From NCBI RefSeq assembly GCF_003669015.1, contig NZ_CP033069.1, positions 2,428,501 to 2,492,500 of the forward strand: a DNA stretch of 64,000 bases, written 5' to 3'. Made by a program: the position numbers and the translations under genes. The notes under the pieces are model-generated. The model was given only the letters and a program-made list of their open reading frames with translations. It was not told the origin of the DNA and did not search any database. This stretch comes from Acidovorax sp. 1608163 (lineage in GTDB: Bacteria > Pseudomonadota > Gammaproteobacteria > Burkholderiales > Burkholderiaceae_C). Shown in pieces: positions 27,449 to 36,653 of this stretch. Each line of letters starts with the position of its first letter. Within the stretch, counting starts at the first letter, position 1.

Positions 27449-28003
27449 TCAAGCCTTGAAACGCGCCGCGATGTCGGCCACGCGCTTGCCGAACAGCTTG
27501 GCGGTGTCCAGGTCACCCTGGGGGATTTCAGCGACGGAGGCATCGGAGGGAGACTGCACCAGCAAGCCCACCGAGCCGCCCAGGTTGTTCACATCATTGC
27601 GCGTAGCGGCTTTGGCATTGGCAGGCATCAGGCCCAGGCTCACCCACAGGCCGCCGTGCTGCGACGCCAGGGTCTGCAGGTACACCAGCGTCACTTGCTT
27701 GTCGCCATTGAAGCTGGCGCTGTTGGTGAAGCCGGCAAACACCTTGTCTTGCCAGGCGCGTGAGAACCAGGCTTTAGACGACGCATCGGCAAACTTTTTG
27801 AACTGCCAGCTGGGGCCACCCATGTAGGTGGGGGTGCCAAAGATGATGGCATCGGCAGCATTGAGCGTGTCCCAGCCCCCTTCGGGCAGGTTGCCGTCGG
27901 CATCGATGGCCAACAACTGGGCGCCAGCCCCTTCGGCCACCAGTTGCGCCACGCGCTGGGTGTGACCATAGCCGGAGTGATAAACCACAACGATTTGAGA
28001 CAT
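27449..28003 (-). CDS. Flavodoxin/NAD(P)H-dependent oxidoreductase family protein
   Basis: FMN-binding redox protein, 184 residues. The FMN phosphate loop is in VVVYHSGYGHTQRVAQLV at the N terminus, and FGTPTYMGGPSWQFKKFAD near residue 70 is the second flavin-binding segment. It resembles WrbA/flavodoxin-like quinone reductases. An AGGAGC ribosome site lies eight bases before the ATG at 28003. It is flanked by two pirin genes on the same strand and by a divergent LysR gene, a combination that suggests response to quinones or other electrophiles. Confidence 0.87.
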   Translation of the reverse strand: MSQIVVVYHSGYGHTQRVAQLVAEGAGAQLLAIDADGNLPEGGWDTLNAADAIIFGTPTYMGGPSWQFKKFADASSKAWFSRAWQDKVFAGFTNSASFNGDKQVTLVYLQTLASQHGGLWVSLGLMPANAKAATRNDVNNLGGSVGLLVQSPSDASVAEIPQGDLDTAKLFGKRVADIAARFKA

Positions 28004-28084
28004 GAAAGCTCCTGTGATGAAAAACGACTGACAACGAAACAAACTTCAAAGCGGGCCCTGCGCAATGAAGGGCCCATGCAGGCG

Positions 28085-28786
28085 TCAACCTTCCAGGTCG
28101 AACACCAGCACCTCAGCGTCCTGCCCTGAGGACAGGGTGACAAACGGCTCGTCCACCAGCATGGCGGCATCGCCGGTGCGCAGGCATTCTCCATTGGCCT
28201 GCACTTGCCCGCGCACCACGTGCACATAACCCTTGCGCCCGGTCTTCAATGGCAAGGTGGCCGTTTCTGCGCCGTCAAAAAGGCCAGCATACAGCGATGC
28301 ATCGGCGTGGATCGTGACAGAGCCCAAGGCTCCGTCAGGCGACGCCACCAAGCGCAAGGCCCCGCGCTTTTCAGCCGCAGAAAACCCGGTTTGCTCATAG
28401 CCTGGCGCAATGCCGCGCACATTGGGCTCAATCCAGATCTGCAGGAAGTGCGTGGTTTGCCCCTCGGCATGGTTGAACTCGCTGTGCATCACGCCCGTGC
28501 CCGCACTCATGCGCTGCACATCGCCCGGCGGAATGCCTTTGACATTGCCCATGCTGTCCTTGTGGGCCAGCTCACCAGAGAGCACATAGCTGATGATTTC
28601 CATGTCGCGGTGACCATGGGTGCCAAAGCCGGTGCCAGGGGCAATACGGTCTTCGTTGATGACGCGCAGGTTGCCAAAACCCATGTGCTGCGGGTCGTAG
28701 TAGCCTGCGAATGAAAAGCTGTGGAACGACTGCAGCCAGCCATGGTCGGCGTAGCCTCGGTCTTGGGATTTACGAACAGTCAGCAT
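28085..28786 (-). CDS. Pirin family protein, YhhW/quercetinase-like
   Basis: Bicupin protein of 233 residues beginning MLTVRKSQDRGYADHGWLQSF, a start typical of E. coli YhhW. Metal ligands are in GFGTHGHRDMEIISYVLSGEL and HSEFNHAEG. YhhW can act as quercetin 2,3-dioxygenase in vitro. An AAGGAGC ribosome site fixes the ATG at 28786. First gene of the minus-strand redox group; the divergent LysR gene starts 107 bp away and is the likely regulator. Confidence 0.88.
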   Translation of the reverse strand: MLTVRKSQDRGYADHGWLQSFHSFSFAGYYDPQHMGFGNLRVINEDRIAPGTGFGTHGHRDMEIISYVLSGELAHKDSMGNVKGIPPGDVQRMSAGTGVMHSEFNHAEGQTTHFLQIWIEPNVRGIAPGYEQTGFSAAEKRGALRLVASPDGALGSVTIHADASLYAGLFDGAETATLPLKTGRKGYVHVVRGQVQANGECLRTGDAAMLVDEPFVTLSSGQDAEVLVFDLEG

Positions 28787-28861
28787 GGTGATTGCTCCTT
28801 TCAATGCCTCCACTGTAGGCCTCGCCTGCGGCCTTCTGGCTCTGATCGATTGATGGCATCA

Positions 28862-28876
28862 TTCAAAATGCTTGAA
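28862..28876. promoter_or_regulatory. Possible LysR operator between pirin and LysR genes
   Basis: TTCAA-AATGC-TTGAA, a perfect dyad with LysR-type spacing in the only divergent region of the redox group. It lies just upstream of the LysR start, where autoregulating LysR proteins bind. Confidence 0.4.
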
Positions 28877-28892
28877 CAAAAATAAGCCCACC

Positions 28893-29831
28893 ATGCAAAA
28901 CGCACGCGATGTCCTGACACCGGACAGCCTGACCATGCTGCAAGTGATTGCCGAGGCGGGCAGTTTTGCCGCCGCAGCGCGCCAACTGGGGCTGGTGCCC
29001 AGCGCACTCACCTACCGGGTGCGGCAGATTGAGGATGCGCTGGACGTGCTGCTGTTTGACCGCAGCGCCCGGCAAGCCAAGCCAACCGAGGCCGGGGCCG
29101 AGTTGCTGCGCGAGGGCAATCGCCTGTTGCAAGACATCGATGCGGTGGCCAACCGCGTGCGCCGCGTGGCCACGGGGTGGGAGCCACAGCTCACACTCTC
29201 TATCGACGGCGTGATCTCCCCCCACACCATGCTGGAGCTGGTCGATGCGTTCTACGCCATGTCGCCCCCCACCCGGCTCAAGTTGCGCGACGGCATCATG
29301 ACCGGCACCCGCGAGGCACTGACCTCCGGGCGGGCCGATCTCGCCATCGGCGTGTCTGGCATGGCCTCAGATGTCGCGGGTTTGCAGCAAGAGCTGTTGG
29401 GCGACTTGCTGTTCATCTATGTCGTGGCCCCACACCACCCCCTGGCCAACATGCCCGAGCCCATCACCGATGCCGTCATGCTGCGCCACCGCGCCGTGGC
29501 CGTGGCCGACTCGGCCTTGCGGGGCGGCATGACCATGGGCTTGCTGGGCGGGCAAGATGTGCTGACGGTGGACACCATGCAGGCCAAGGTGCAGGTGCAA
29601 TTGCGGGGCCTGGGTGGCGGCTTTTTGCCCGAACCCATGGTGCGCCCCTATGTGGAAGCAGGCCGCCTGGTGGCCAAGCGCGTGGCGCGCCCTGAGCGCT
29701 ATGTGCGGCTGCACTACGCATGGGGCGGCCCTGGCTTCACCGCGCCGGGGCGGGCCTTGCAATGGTGGCTGCAGCAACTGCAAAGCCCCGCCACGCGCAA
29801 GGCTCTGCTGGAAAACCACCACCATTTCTGA
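28893..29831 (+). CDS. LysR-family transcriptional regulator
   Basis: Regulator of about 312 residues with the N-terminal winged helix-turn-helix (LQVIAEAGSFAAAARQLGLV PSALTYRVRQIED) and a LysR substrate domain. The middle of the protein (GWEPQLTLSIDGVI, GTREALTSGRADLAIG) resembles YhaJ/LrhA-near regulators that often stand beside pirin and flavodoxin genes. I use the ATG at 28893; a TTG at 28872 overlaps the dyad and is less likely. Divergent from the redox group at 26466-28786, which it probably controls. Confidence 0.87.
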   Translation: MQNARDVLTPDSLTMLQVIAEAGSFAAAARQLGLVPSALTYRVRQIEDALDVLLFDRSARQAKPTEAGAELLREGNRLLQDIDAVANRVRRVATGWEPQLTLSIDGVISPHTMLELVDAFYAMSPPTRLKLRDGIMTGTREALTSGRADLAIGVSGMASDVAGLQQELLGDLLFIYVVAPHHPLANMPEPITDAVMLRHRAVAVADSALRGGMTMGLLGGQDVLTVDTMQAKVQVQLRGLGGGFLPEPMVRPYVEAGRLVAKRVARPERYVRLHYAWGGPGFTAPGRALQWWLQQLQSPATRKALLENHHHF

Positions 29832-29918
29832 GCCGAAACACCCTGGCACGCGTGTAGAGTGGGCCTTGTTGGATTTCATTGTCGACCGTCTTCTTACGCT
29901 GTCACCGAAAGGCAACCC

Positions 29919-31040
29919 ATGAGCAAAACCATCCCTCGCCCCGCCAAGCGGCCCCGACGCACCGACACATCCTCCCCGGCCACAGCCGCCGCCCCTGGCC
30001 GAGGCGCTCGCCACTTCGCCATCATTGGCGCAGGCATGGCAGGCATTGCCTGCGCCCGCACCTTGGTCCAGGCTGGCCACCAGGTCACAGTGTTCGAGCA
30101 GGCTGCCGCCCCCGGCGGGCGCACGGCCACCGTCGATAGCGCCTTTGGCTCGTTTGATGCTGGCGCCCAGTACTTCACGGTGCGCGACCCGCGCTTTGCG
30201 CGCGCCATCGACACCGTGCCCGGCCTGTGCAAGCCCTGGAGTGCCAACAACGTGCGCGTGCTGGACGCTTCGGGCCGCGTCACCTCGCCCGGGCTGCTGT
30301 CGCGCGAAGCGCACTGGGTGGCCAGCCCCGGCATGCAGTCGCTGGTGGCCACCTGGGCCCAGCCGCTGGAGCAAGCCGGGCGCATCCAGCTGAACGCGCA
30401 AGTCCATCGCATTGAAAGGGATTCGTTGAACCCCACCGGCTGGCAGGTCCGCACCGAGGGACTCGGCGGATCGCAGCATGTGTACGCAGGCTTTGATGCC
30501 GTGCTGCTGAGCCAGCCCGCCACCGCATCGCAAGCCTTGCTGGCCAAATCGGCCATTGACAGCACCTTGACCCCATCGCTGGCCAAGGTCGCCATTGCAC
30601 CCTGCTGGACACTGATGCTGGCCTACCCCCAGGCAGTGCGCCCTGATCTGGCTACGCTGGGCCCCCAATGGAACGTGGCCCGCAGCACCCACCACCGCAT
30701 TGCCTGGCTGGCGCGTGAATCGTCCAAACCCGGCCGAGGCTCTGTTGAGCGCTGGACGGTGCAGGCCAACCCCGCCTGGTCGGCAGAGCACCTGCAAGAC
30801 AGCGAGGCCCGCGTGCAGGCCAAGCTGCTCAAAGCCTTTGCCGAAGTGACTGGCCTGCGCGCCGAGCCTGCCCACGCCGCCCTGCAGCGCTGGACCTATG
30901 CCCAAACCACCCACGCACTGGGCAAAAGCCATGTCTGGGATGCCAGCCTGGGGCTGGGTGCCTGTGGTGACTGGTGCCTGGGACATCGCCTGGAAGACGC
31001 TTTCATCTCCGGACTGGAGCTGGCGCTCGCCGTGAAATGA
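29919..31040 (+). CDS. Renalase-like FAD-dependent oxidoreductase
   Basis: Flavoprotein of the amine-oxidase/renalase superfamily, 373 residues. After about 30 polar residues comes the FAD-binding motif [18 protein letters not shown], the glutamate in [13 protein letters not shown] and the sequence [18 protein letters not shown], characteristic of bacterial renalase-like proteins that reoxidise aberrant NAD(P)H isomers. The C-terminal [19 protein letters not shown] is the second flavin contact. AAAGG precedes the ATG at 29919. Its stop overlaps the gluQ start in ATGA. Confidence 0.85.
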   Translation: MSKTIPRPAKRPRRTDTSSPATAAAPGRGARHFAIIGAGMAGIACARTLVQAGHQVTVFEQAAAPGGRTATVDSAFGSFDAGAQYFTVRDPRFARAIDTVPGLCKPWSANNVRVLDASGRVTSPGLLSREAHWVASPGMQSLVATWAQPLEQAGRIQLNAQVHRIERDSLNPTGWQVRTEGLGGSQHVYAGFDAVLLSQPATASQALLAKSAIDSTLTPSLAKVAIAPCWTLMLAYPQAVRPDLATLGPQWNVARSTHHRIAWLARESSKPGRGSVERWTVQANPAWSAEHLQDSEARVQAKLLKAFAEVTGLRAEPAHAALQRWTYAQTTHALGKSHVWDASLGLGACGDWCLGHRLEDAFISGLELALAVK

Positions 31041-32026
31041 CCCTGGCTGGAGGCACGAACGCTGCAAATGCCCGTGGCTATGTGGGGCGCTTTGCGCCCT
31101 CGCCCACCGGGCCATTGCATGCGGGCTCTTTGGTGGCCGCATTGGCCAGTTGGCTGGATGCGCGCGCCGCCCAAGGCCAATGGCTGGTGCGGCTGGAGGA
31201 TGTCGATACCCCGCGCTGCATCCCCGGGGCCGACCAGACCATCCTCCACCAATTGGAGCGCTGCGGCCTGCACCCCGATGCCCCGCCGGTTTGGCAATCA
31301 CAACGGGGCGCGCTGTACCAAACTGCACTGGACGCCCTGTGCGCCCAGGGGTTGGCCTACCCCTGCGCCTGCTCGCGCAAAGAAATTGAAGAAGCCCACA
31401 CCGCACGCGGCCATGCCAAAGAGCGGCATGCGGCGCTGCCCTACCCCGGCACCTGCCGCACCGGGCTGCACGGGCGCCCGGCCAGGGCATGGCGCTTCCA
31501 CACGGAGAGTTTTATCGAAAAATGCCCTCCAGGGCGCGCAGAAAAAGCGCAAGAAGCTATCAATTCAATAGCACCCAACTTGCTGATCTGGCACGACCGC
31601 AGGCTGGGCCAGCAAGCCCAGAATGTTTGCCAAGCCGTGGGCGACTTTGTGCTCAAACGGGCCGATGGCCTGTGGGCCTACCAGTTGGCCGTGGTGGTCG
31701 ACGATGCCGAGCAAGGCATCACCCACATCGTGCGGGGCGAGGACCTGGCCGACAACACGCCCCGCCAAATCCTGCTGCAACAAGCCCTGGGCCTGCCCAC
31801 CCCCACCTACCTGCACACCCCGCTGGTGCTGGGTGCCAATGGCGAAAAGCTCTCCAAACAAAACGGTGCAGCGGCACTGGACCTGAGCGACCCACTGGCC
31901 GCACTGCGCCAAGCCGCGCAGGCCCTGGGTTTGCCTGCGCTGGCACATCCACACAACATTTCTGTAGCAGATGCCTTGGCGCTGTGGGCCAAGGCGTGGC
32001 CGCGAATCTACAATGGCGCATCGTGA
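31037..32026 (+). CDS. gluQ: Glutamyl-Q tRNA(Asp) synthetase
   Basis: Class I synthetase fragment that charges glutamate onto queuosine-34 of tRNA-Asp. It keeps the catalytic domain: [25 protein letters not shown] with the HIGH-like motif (PLHAGS), zinc-binding CAC in YPCACSRKE, and the KMSK-like KLSKQN near residue 275. There is no anticodon-binding domain, as expected. At 329 residues it is some 30 longer than usual: around residues 170-178 a segment ([12 protein letters not shown]) is encoded by part of the local hairpin repeat, in frame, between FHTESF and the conserved WHDRRLG. Overlaps both neighbours (ATGA, GTGA), so it sits in a tight operon. Confidence 0.9.
   Translation: MTLAGGTNAANARGYVGRFAPSPTGPLHAGSLVAALASWLDARAAQGQWLVRLEDVDTPRCIPGADQTILHQLERCGLHPDAPPVWQSQRGALYQTALDALCAQGLAYPCACSRKEIEEAHTARGHAKERHAALPYPGTCRTGLHGRPARAWRFHTESFIEKCPPGRAEKAQEAINSIAPNLLIWHDRRLGQQAQNVCQAVGDFVLKRADGLWAYQLAVVVDDAEQGITHIVRGEDLADNTPRQILLQQALGLPTPTYLHTPLVLGANGEKLSKQNGAAALDLSDPLAALRQAAQALGLPALAHPHNISVADALALWAKAWPRIYNGAS
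31545..31573 (+). repeat. Hairpin-repeat fragment inside gluQ, copy 4
   Basis: AAAAAGCGCAAGAAGCTATC followed by AATTCAATAGC. It matches the right half of the intergenic copies at 35947 and 58365 (AAGCGCAAG.AGCTA) and the GCTATcaattcaATAGC part of copy 2. Here it is read in frame as part of the gluQ protein. Confidence 0.75.
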
Positions 32027-32778
32027 TCGAACAGAACAATATTTCCCTTGACGCAGAGCCCACCGCTTTGCCCACGTCCACAGCGGGCGCTGCCCCCGCT
32101 GGTGTGGCCTATCCCAAAACCATCAAGAGCTTCGTGCGCCGCGCTGGCCGCACGACCACAGGCCAGGCCAAGGCCTTTGAAGACCTGGGCCCCCGCTTTT
32201 TGCTGAACTACCAAGCCGCGCCGCTGGATGCCCCCGCCGCCTTTGGCCGCGCCGCACCTTTGATCCTGGAAATCGGTTTCGGCATGGGCGAGGCCACCGC
32301 CCACATTGCCCGCGTGCGCCCCGATGACAACTTTCTGTGCTGCGAAGTGCACGAACCCGGCGTGGGTGCGCTGCTCAAGCGCATTGGTGAGCACGACATC
32401 ACCAACATCCGCATCCTCCAGCACGACGCCGTGGAAGTCATTGACCACATGCTGCCCCTGGGTACGCTCGATGGTGTCCATGTCTTTTTTCCAGACCCCT
32501 GGCACAAGACCAAGCACAACAAGCGCCGACTGATCCAGTCGCCCTTGGTGGCCAAGCTGGCCGCCCGCCTCAAGCCCGGTGGCTACCTGCACTGCGCCAC
32601 CGACTGGCAGCCCTACGCAGAGCAAATGCTTGAAGTGCTGGGCCAGGAGCCCTTGCTCGTCAACACGGCCGAAGGCTACGCCCCGCAACCTGCGTACCGT
32701 CCACTCACCAAGTTCGAAAACCGCGGCTTGCGTCTGGGGCATGGGGTGTGGGATATCGTGTTCACACGCCGCAATTAA
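32023..32778 (+). CDS. trmB: tRNA (guanine-N7-)-methyltransferase TrmB
   Basis: SAM-dependent enzyme that methylates G46 in tRNA variable loops. The SAM-binding motif [16 protein letters not shown] is near residue 80, followed by [13 protein letters not shown]. The family signature is [18 protein letters not shown] near 150, with the conserved Asp, and the C-terminal [19 protein letters not shown]. An N-terminal extension of about 45 residues is common in beta-proteobacteria. The start is a GTG at 32023 inside the gluQ stop (GTGA), giving 251 residues and coupling translation to gluQ, so two tRNA-modification genes are made together. Confidence 0.92.
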   Translation: MIEQNNISLDAEPTALPTSTAGAAPAGVAYPKTIKSFVRRAGRTTTGQAKAFEDLGPRFLLNYQAAPLDAPAAFGRAAPLILEIGFGMGEATAHIARVRPDDNFLCCEVHEPGVGALLKRIGEHDITNIRILQHDAVEVIDHMLPLGTLDGVHVFFPDPWHKTKHNKRRLIQSPLVAKLAARLKPGGYLHCATDWQPYAEQMLEVLGQEPLLVNTAEGYAPQPAYRPLTKFENRGLRLGHGVWDIVFTRRN

Positions 32779-32811
32779 TGCCCTGACACGGCTGTACGTA
32801 CTTCCTTGACT

Positions 32812-33861
32812 ATGAAGCCCATACTGCAACACCTGGTTGAAATGACCGGCCACCGCGATCACTTGCGGCTTGAAGTGTCGGTGCTCTCCACCCTGCAAAA
32901 GCTCAGCAGCATCAAGGAAGTGCGGGCGCTGGAACTCTTTACGGACCAGGGCGAGCCGCACATCCGGCCACGCACCTGGGTACAAGAGGGGCAGCTGGTA
33001 TCCACCGACTCTGAAGCCGCAGCAGACCCCCGCAAGGAGCCGCTGGAACGCTACCCCGAGCTGTTTGAATGCGTAACCAAGCAAGGCGACAGTGCACTGG
33101 CCAACCCACGCCCTGGTCGCCACACCCTGTGGCTGCCGGTGTGGATGCACGAAAAGGTCAGCACCTGCCTGGAAATCACGCAGTCGCGCCCCTTCTCTGC
33201 CCACAAGCTCGATGTGCTCAAAGGCGTGTTCCTGGTCTACCAGAACTACCAGAGCCTGCTCGACTACTCCGAGCGCGATGCGCTCACAGGCCTGTTCAAC
33301 CGCAAGACGTTTGACGAGCAATTTGCGCGCACCGCCTCGCCAGGCCTGAGCAGCAACCGGCCCAAGAACGCGGAGTCCATGATTGGGGAAGAAGTGCTCA
33401 CCCAAAGCGAGCCGGTGCAGAACTGGCTGGCGGTGGTGGACATTGACCACTTCAAGCTGGTGAATGACCGGTTTGGTCATTTGTACGGCGACGAAGTGCT
33501 GATCCTGATTGCCAACATCCTGCGCACGTCTTTCCGCTCGCACGACCGCATCTTCCGCTTTGGCGGTGAAGAGTTTGTGGTGCTGCTGCGCAACACCACC
33601 CTGAGCAAAGCCCACAAGGTGTTCAACCGCTTCCGCGAGACGGTGCAAGAGCACCACTTCCCGCAAGTAGGGAACGTCACGGTGAGCCTGGGCTTTGTGG
33701 GCACTTCGCGCGGCTCCCCGGTGGAAATCCTGGGCCAGGCCGACCAAGCCCTGTACTACGCCAAAGAACACGGCCGCAACCAGGTTCGGTTCTATGAAGA
33801 CCTGATTGCCTCAGGCGAGCTGGCCACCAAGGTGGCCAACGACGACGTAGAACTGTTCTGA
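32812..33861 (+). CDS. Diguanylate cyclase (GGDEF) with N-terminal GAF-like domain
   Basis: Cyclic di-GMP synthase, 349 residues. The first about 150 residues form a soluble sensor-like region (LRLEVSVLSTLQKLSSIKEV ... TLWLPVWMHEKVSTCLEITQ), consistent with a GAF fold but not a confident match. The GGDEF domain begins RDALTGLFNRKTFDEQF and has an unusual insert of about 40 residues before VVDIDHFKLVNDRFGH. The active loop is GGEEF near residue 258. No membrane segment. It starts 33 bp after trmB on the same strand; ATG at 32812 preferred over TTG at 32806. Confidence 0.88.
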   Translation: MKPILQHLVEMTGHRDHLRLEVSVLSTLQKLSSIKEVRALELFTDQGEPHIRPRTWVQEGQLVSTDSEAAADPRKEPLERYPELFECVTKQGDSALANPRPGRHTLWLPVWMHEKVSTCLEITQSRPFSAHKLDVLKGVFLVYQNYQSLLDYSERDALTGLFNRKTFDEQFARTASPGLSSNRPKNAESMIGEEVLTQSEPVQNWLAVVDIDHFKLVNDRFGHLYGDEVLILIANILRTSFRSHDRIFRFGGEEFVVLLRNTTLSKAHKVFNRFRETVQEHHFPQVGNVTVSLGFVGTSRGSPVEILGQADQALYYAKEHGRNQVRFYEDLIASGELATKVANDDVELF

Positions 33862-33962
33862 TCGGCGGGCCTGTCTCGGCTCGCCTTGGTCCTTTTCACT
33901 TTCCACGCTCTGCCCCCGCCCGGCAGGACAACGCCCGCTGCGCTTGCCAGTGCTTTGGAGCC

Positions 33963-34868
33963 TTACACGGCTGACGCAGCCAATGCGGCCAAGGCGCTGC
34001 GCGCCACCTCGGCAATGGCGGCCTCGCGTTGTTCGGGCTTGGCCTTGGACTGCGTGAGGTAGCAGGTCAGCAGCACGGGCGCGCCACCACCCTGGGGCCA
34101 CAGCACGCCGATATCGTTGGTGGTGCCACTGCTGCCCGCCGTGCCCGTTTTGTCCCCCACCCTCCAGCCCGGCGCGCCTGCCCGCAGGCGCTTGTCGCCC
34201 GTGCTTGTTTCTACCAGCCAGCGCTGCAGCGTGGCGCGAGACGCGGGCGTGAGGGCATCGCCCAGCACCAGCTTTTGCATGGTCTGCAGCATGGCCAGGG
34301 GCGTGGTGGTGTCGCGTGGATCACCTACAGCGGCTTCGTTCAGCGTGGGCTCGTTGCGGTCCAGCCGCGTGACCGTGTCGCCCAGGGTGCGCAGGTAGGC
34401 CGTGAGCGCGCTGGGGCCACCATGGCGTGCCAGCAGCAGATTGGCGGCGGTGTTGTCGCTCAGGCTCACGGTGGCAGAGCACAGCTCGCCCACCGTCAGG
34501 CCGCCACCGGCCCCGGCCTTGGGGCCACTCACCGGCGAATAGTCCACCACCTCGCTGGCCGGGTACTGCACCCGGGCATCCAGCCGCTCTTTGCCCTGGT
34601 CGACCAGCGCCAGCATCCAGCCCGCCAGGGGCAGCTTGAAGGTGCTGCACATGGCAAAGCGCTCGTCCTGGCGCCAGCCCAGCGCCAGGCCGCTGCCCGT
34701 GTCCAGCAGGGCAGCGCCCAGCCGCCCCTGTGCGTTGCGCTCGATCTGGGTCAGGGCCTGCTGCCACTGCTGCGCCACGGCCGCACCGGGTGTGCGCGCT
34801 GCAGCACAACCCCACAGGGGCATCAGTGCAGCCGTTGCCAGCCCCCAGGAAAACTCTCGTCTTTGCAT
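33963..34868 (-). CDS. Class A beta-lactamase
   Basis: Periplasmic serine beta-lactamase of about 301 residues. All class A motifs are present: S-T-F-K (Ser70, Lys73) in FAMCSTFKLPLAGWML, SDN (residue 130 region) in TVSLSDNTAANLLL, the Glu166 motif EPTLNEA, and KTG in VGDKTGTAGSSG. The signal region MQRREFSWGLATAALMPLWGC has a Tat-like RREF and a possible lipobox. In-frame ATGs at 34877, 34874 and 34868 follow a GAGGTG ribosome site; the last has the best spacing. It is divergent from an AmpR-like gene, so expression is probably induced by beta-lactams through cell-wall fragments. The spectrum cannot be read from sequence alone. Confidence 0.92.
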   Translation of the reverse strand: MQRREFSWGLATAALMPLWGCAAARTPGAAVAQQWQQALTQIERNAQGRLGAALLDTGSGLALGWRQDERFAMCSTFKLPLAGWMLALVDQGKERLDARVQYPASEVVDYSPVSGPKAGAGGGLTVGELCSATVSLSDNTAANLLLARHGGPSALTAYLRTLGDTVTRLDRNEPTLNEAAVGDPRDTTTPLAMLQTMQKLVLGDALTPASRATLQRWLVETSTGDKRLRAGAPGWRVGDKTGTAGSSGTTNDIGVLWPQGGGAPVLLTCYLTQSKAKPEQREAAIAEVARSALAALAASAV

Positions 34869-35006
34869 CGCCATCATTCACCTCGTTTGAGAAAGATGCG
34901 AACGATACGGGGGATGCAAGGCCCCCACCAGCGGCAATAATTGCACCCAGCCCCCAGAAAAACTTATGCATCACCCTGCACCTGCGCCAGCAGTTGCCAC
35001 CACGCC

Positions 35007-35936
35007 ATGCACTTGCCTCTGAACGCCCTGCGTGCCTTTGAGGCATCTGCCCGGCACCTGAACCTGACCCGTGCGGCGCAAGAGCTGCATGTAACGCAAA
35101 CAGCGGTGAGCCAGCACATCCGCAACCTGGAAGAGCGCCTGGGCAAGCCCTTGTTTCGGCGCCTGCCGCGTGGTCTGGCCTTGACCGACGAGGGGCAGGC
35201 GCTGCTGCCCACGCTGAGCGACGCCTTTGCCCGCATGGAAGCCGCGCTGGAGCAGATCCGCGACCCCCGCCCGCGCGAGGTGCTGACGGTGGGCGTGGTG
35301 GGCACCTTTGCCGTGGGCTGGCTGCTGCCCCGGCTGCGGCATTTTCAGCAAAGCTGCCCGTTTGTGGACTTGCGCCTGCTCACCCACAACAACCGGGTCG
35401 ATATGGCGGGCGAAGGGCTGGACTACGCCATTCGCTTTGGCGACGGGGCCTGGCACGGCACGCACGCCGAGCGCATTTTGCAAGCCCCGTTGTCGGCCAT
35501 GTGCACACCCGCCCTGGCGCAGGGCCTGCAGCAGCCCGCTGACCTGGCCCGGCTGCCCCTGCTGCGCAGCTACCGCGCCGACGAGTGGACCGCCTGGTTT
35601 GCAGCTGCGGGCCTGCCCTGCCCGGTGCTGCGGGGCGCGGTGTTTGATTCGTCCCTGACGCTGGCCGAAGCCGCCGCCCAAGGTGCCGGGGTAGCCCTGC
35701 TGCCGGTGGCCCTCTTCGCCCGTGAGCTGCAGCAAGGCCGGCTGGTGCAACCCTTTGCGCTGGAGCTGCAGCGCGGCGCCTACTGGCTCACCCACCTGCA
35801 GTCGCGCAGCGCCACAGCCGCCATGCAGGCGTTTGCACAGTGGCTGCTGGCGCAAGCCCATTCGACCAGCGCAGGCCTGCCCGCGCACGATGCGGCGGTG
35901 CCTGAAGCAAAGCAGGCGCCCTTTGAAGACCATTAA
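35007..35936 (+). CDS. ampR: AmpR-like LysR regulator of the beta-lactamase
   Basis: LysR protein of 309 residues with the AmpR-type start LPLNALRAFEASARHLNLTR and recognition helix VTQTAVSQHIRNLEERLG. The effector domain keeps VGTFAVGWLLPRL and LDYAIRFGDGAWHGTHAE, as in AmpR and PenR. AmpR proteins sense muropeptides and switch a divergent beta-lactamase gene on, which is exactly the arrangement here with the class A gene at 33963-34868. About 138 bp separate the genes and should contain the shared operator; I could not pick one site with confidence. ATG at 35007 chosen because 22 upstream residues are not family-like. Confidence 0.87.
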   Translation: MHLPLNALRAFEASARHLNLTRAAQELHVTQTAVSQHIRNLEERLGKPLFRRLPRGLALTDEGQALLPTLSDAFARMEAALEQIRDPRPREVLTVGVVGTFAVGWLLPRLRHFQQSCPFVDLRLLTHNNRVDMAGEGLDYAIRFGDGAWHGTHAERILQAPLSAMCTPALAQGLQQPADLARLPLLRSYRADEWTAWFAAAGLPCPVLRGAVFDSSLTLAEAAAQGAGVALLPVALFARELQQGRLVQPFALELQRGAYWLTHLQSRSATAAMQAFAQWLLAQAHSTSAGLPAHDAAVPEAKQAPFEDH

Positions 35937-35946
35937 CCAAATAGGC

Positions 35947-35993
35947 CTCTAGCGCCTGATGAATAAGCGCAAGAAGCTACGCTTTTGATAGCA
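35947..35993. repeat. Comamonadaceae hairpin repeat, copy 5
   Basis: CTCTAGCGCCTGATGAATAA then GCGCAAGAAGCTACGCTTTT and GATAGC. A diverged copy between the convergent ampR and tetR genes, where it could end both transcripts. Confidence 0.75.
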
Positions 35994-36018
35994 TATATCT
36001 TTGAGAGGCTGTGGCCCG

Positions 36019-36642
36019 TCAGCCCACAAACACCCCTGCCAAGTGCGTCTGCAGTGCGCTGGCACCCACGGTCGCCAGGCCAAACGCCCCTGGCTGGCGC
36101 AGCCACTGCTGCATGAGTCCCTCCACCAAAGCGAACACGCCCAACGCCGCCACCGCAGGCTCAATGCCGGGGCGCAGCGCGCCTTGGGCGGCGGCCTGGG
36201 CCAATGCGTTTTGAAAGCACAGCAGGCCCGCCTGGCGGTGGGCCTGCTGCACCTCCACCAGCCGCTCGTGGCCCTGCCCCACGCTCCACGGCCCCAGGAT
36301 GCACAGCAAGCGCTGGGCTGGCACGGAGGTCTCCAGCCAGGCCAAAGGCGCTGTGCCCAGGCGCACCAGCGCCTGCCGCAACGCCAAAGGGCTGCCCGCC
36401 TGCACGGCATTGGGCAAGGGCCGCACCACCTGCCAGGGCAGCTGCGTTTCGTCCAGCAACGCCTCCAGCAAGTCGCTCTGGTCCCTGAAGTGCCAATACA
36501 CCGCGCCACGCGTCACACCAGCGCGGTGGGCCACCTCTTGCATGGCGCTGTGCGCCCAGCCGCGCTCCGCAAAAAGCTGCGCGGCAGACTCCAGAATGCG
36601 CTGGCGGGTGGCCTGCGCCTGTTCCTGCGTTCTGCGGGCCAT
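36019..36642 (-). CDS. TetR-family regulator, AcrR/TtgR-like
   Basis: Repressor of 207 residues. The helix-turn-helix (ILESAAQLFAERGWAHSAMQ EVAHRAGVTRGAVYWHFRDQ) is the AcrR/TtgR/MexZ type, YWHF being diagnostic. The C-terminal ligand domain is hydrophobic and Trp-containing (VEGLMQQWLRQPGAF). The ATG at 36642 (MARRTQEQAQATRQR) is chosen over an upstream start inside the efflux gene. It is the last gene of the minus-strand RND operon, 11 bp after the outer-membrane factor gene. A repressor at the end of its own efflux operon fits feedback control; a different TetR gene lies at the operon head. Confidence 0.88.
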   Translation of the reverse strand: MARRTQEQAQATRQRILESAAQLFAERGWAHSAMQEVAHRAGVTRGAVYWHFRDQSDLLEALLDETQLPWQVVRPLPNAVQAGSPLALRQALVRLGTAPLAWLETSVPAQRLLCILGPWSVGQGHERLVEVQQAHRQAGLLCFQNALAQAAAQGALRPGIEPAVAALGVFALVEGLMQQWLRQPGAFGLATVGASALQTHLAGVFVG

Positions 36643-36653
36643 GGGGGCGTGCG

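Noticed and set aside
29367-31490. Open frame of 707 codons on the minus strand
   Set aside because: Lies opposite the LysR, renalase-like and gluQ genes; low-complexity Ala/Gly/His/Arg sequence and no ribosome site.
32008-33771. Open frame of 587 codons on the minus strand
   Set aside because: Antisense to trmB and a GGDEF gene, with typical shadow composition.
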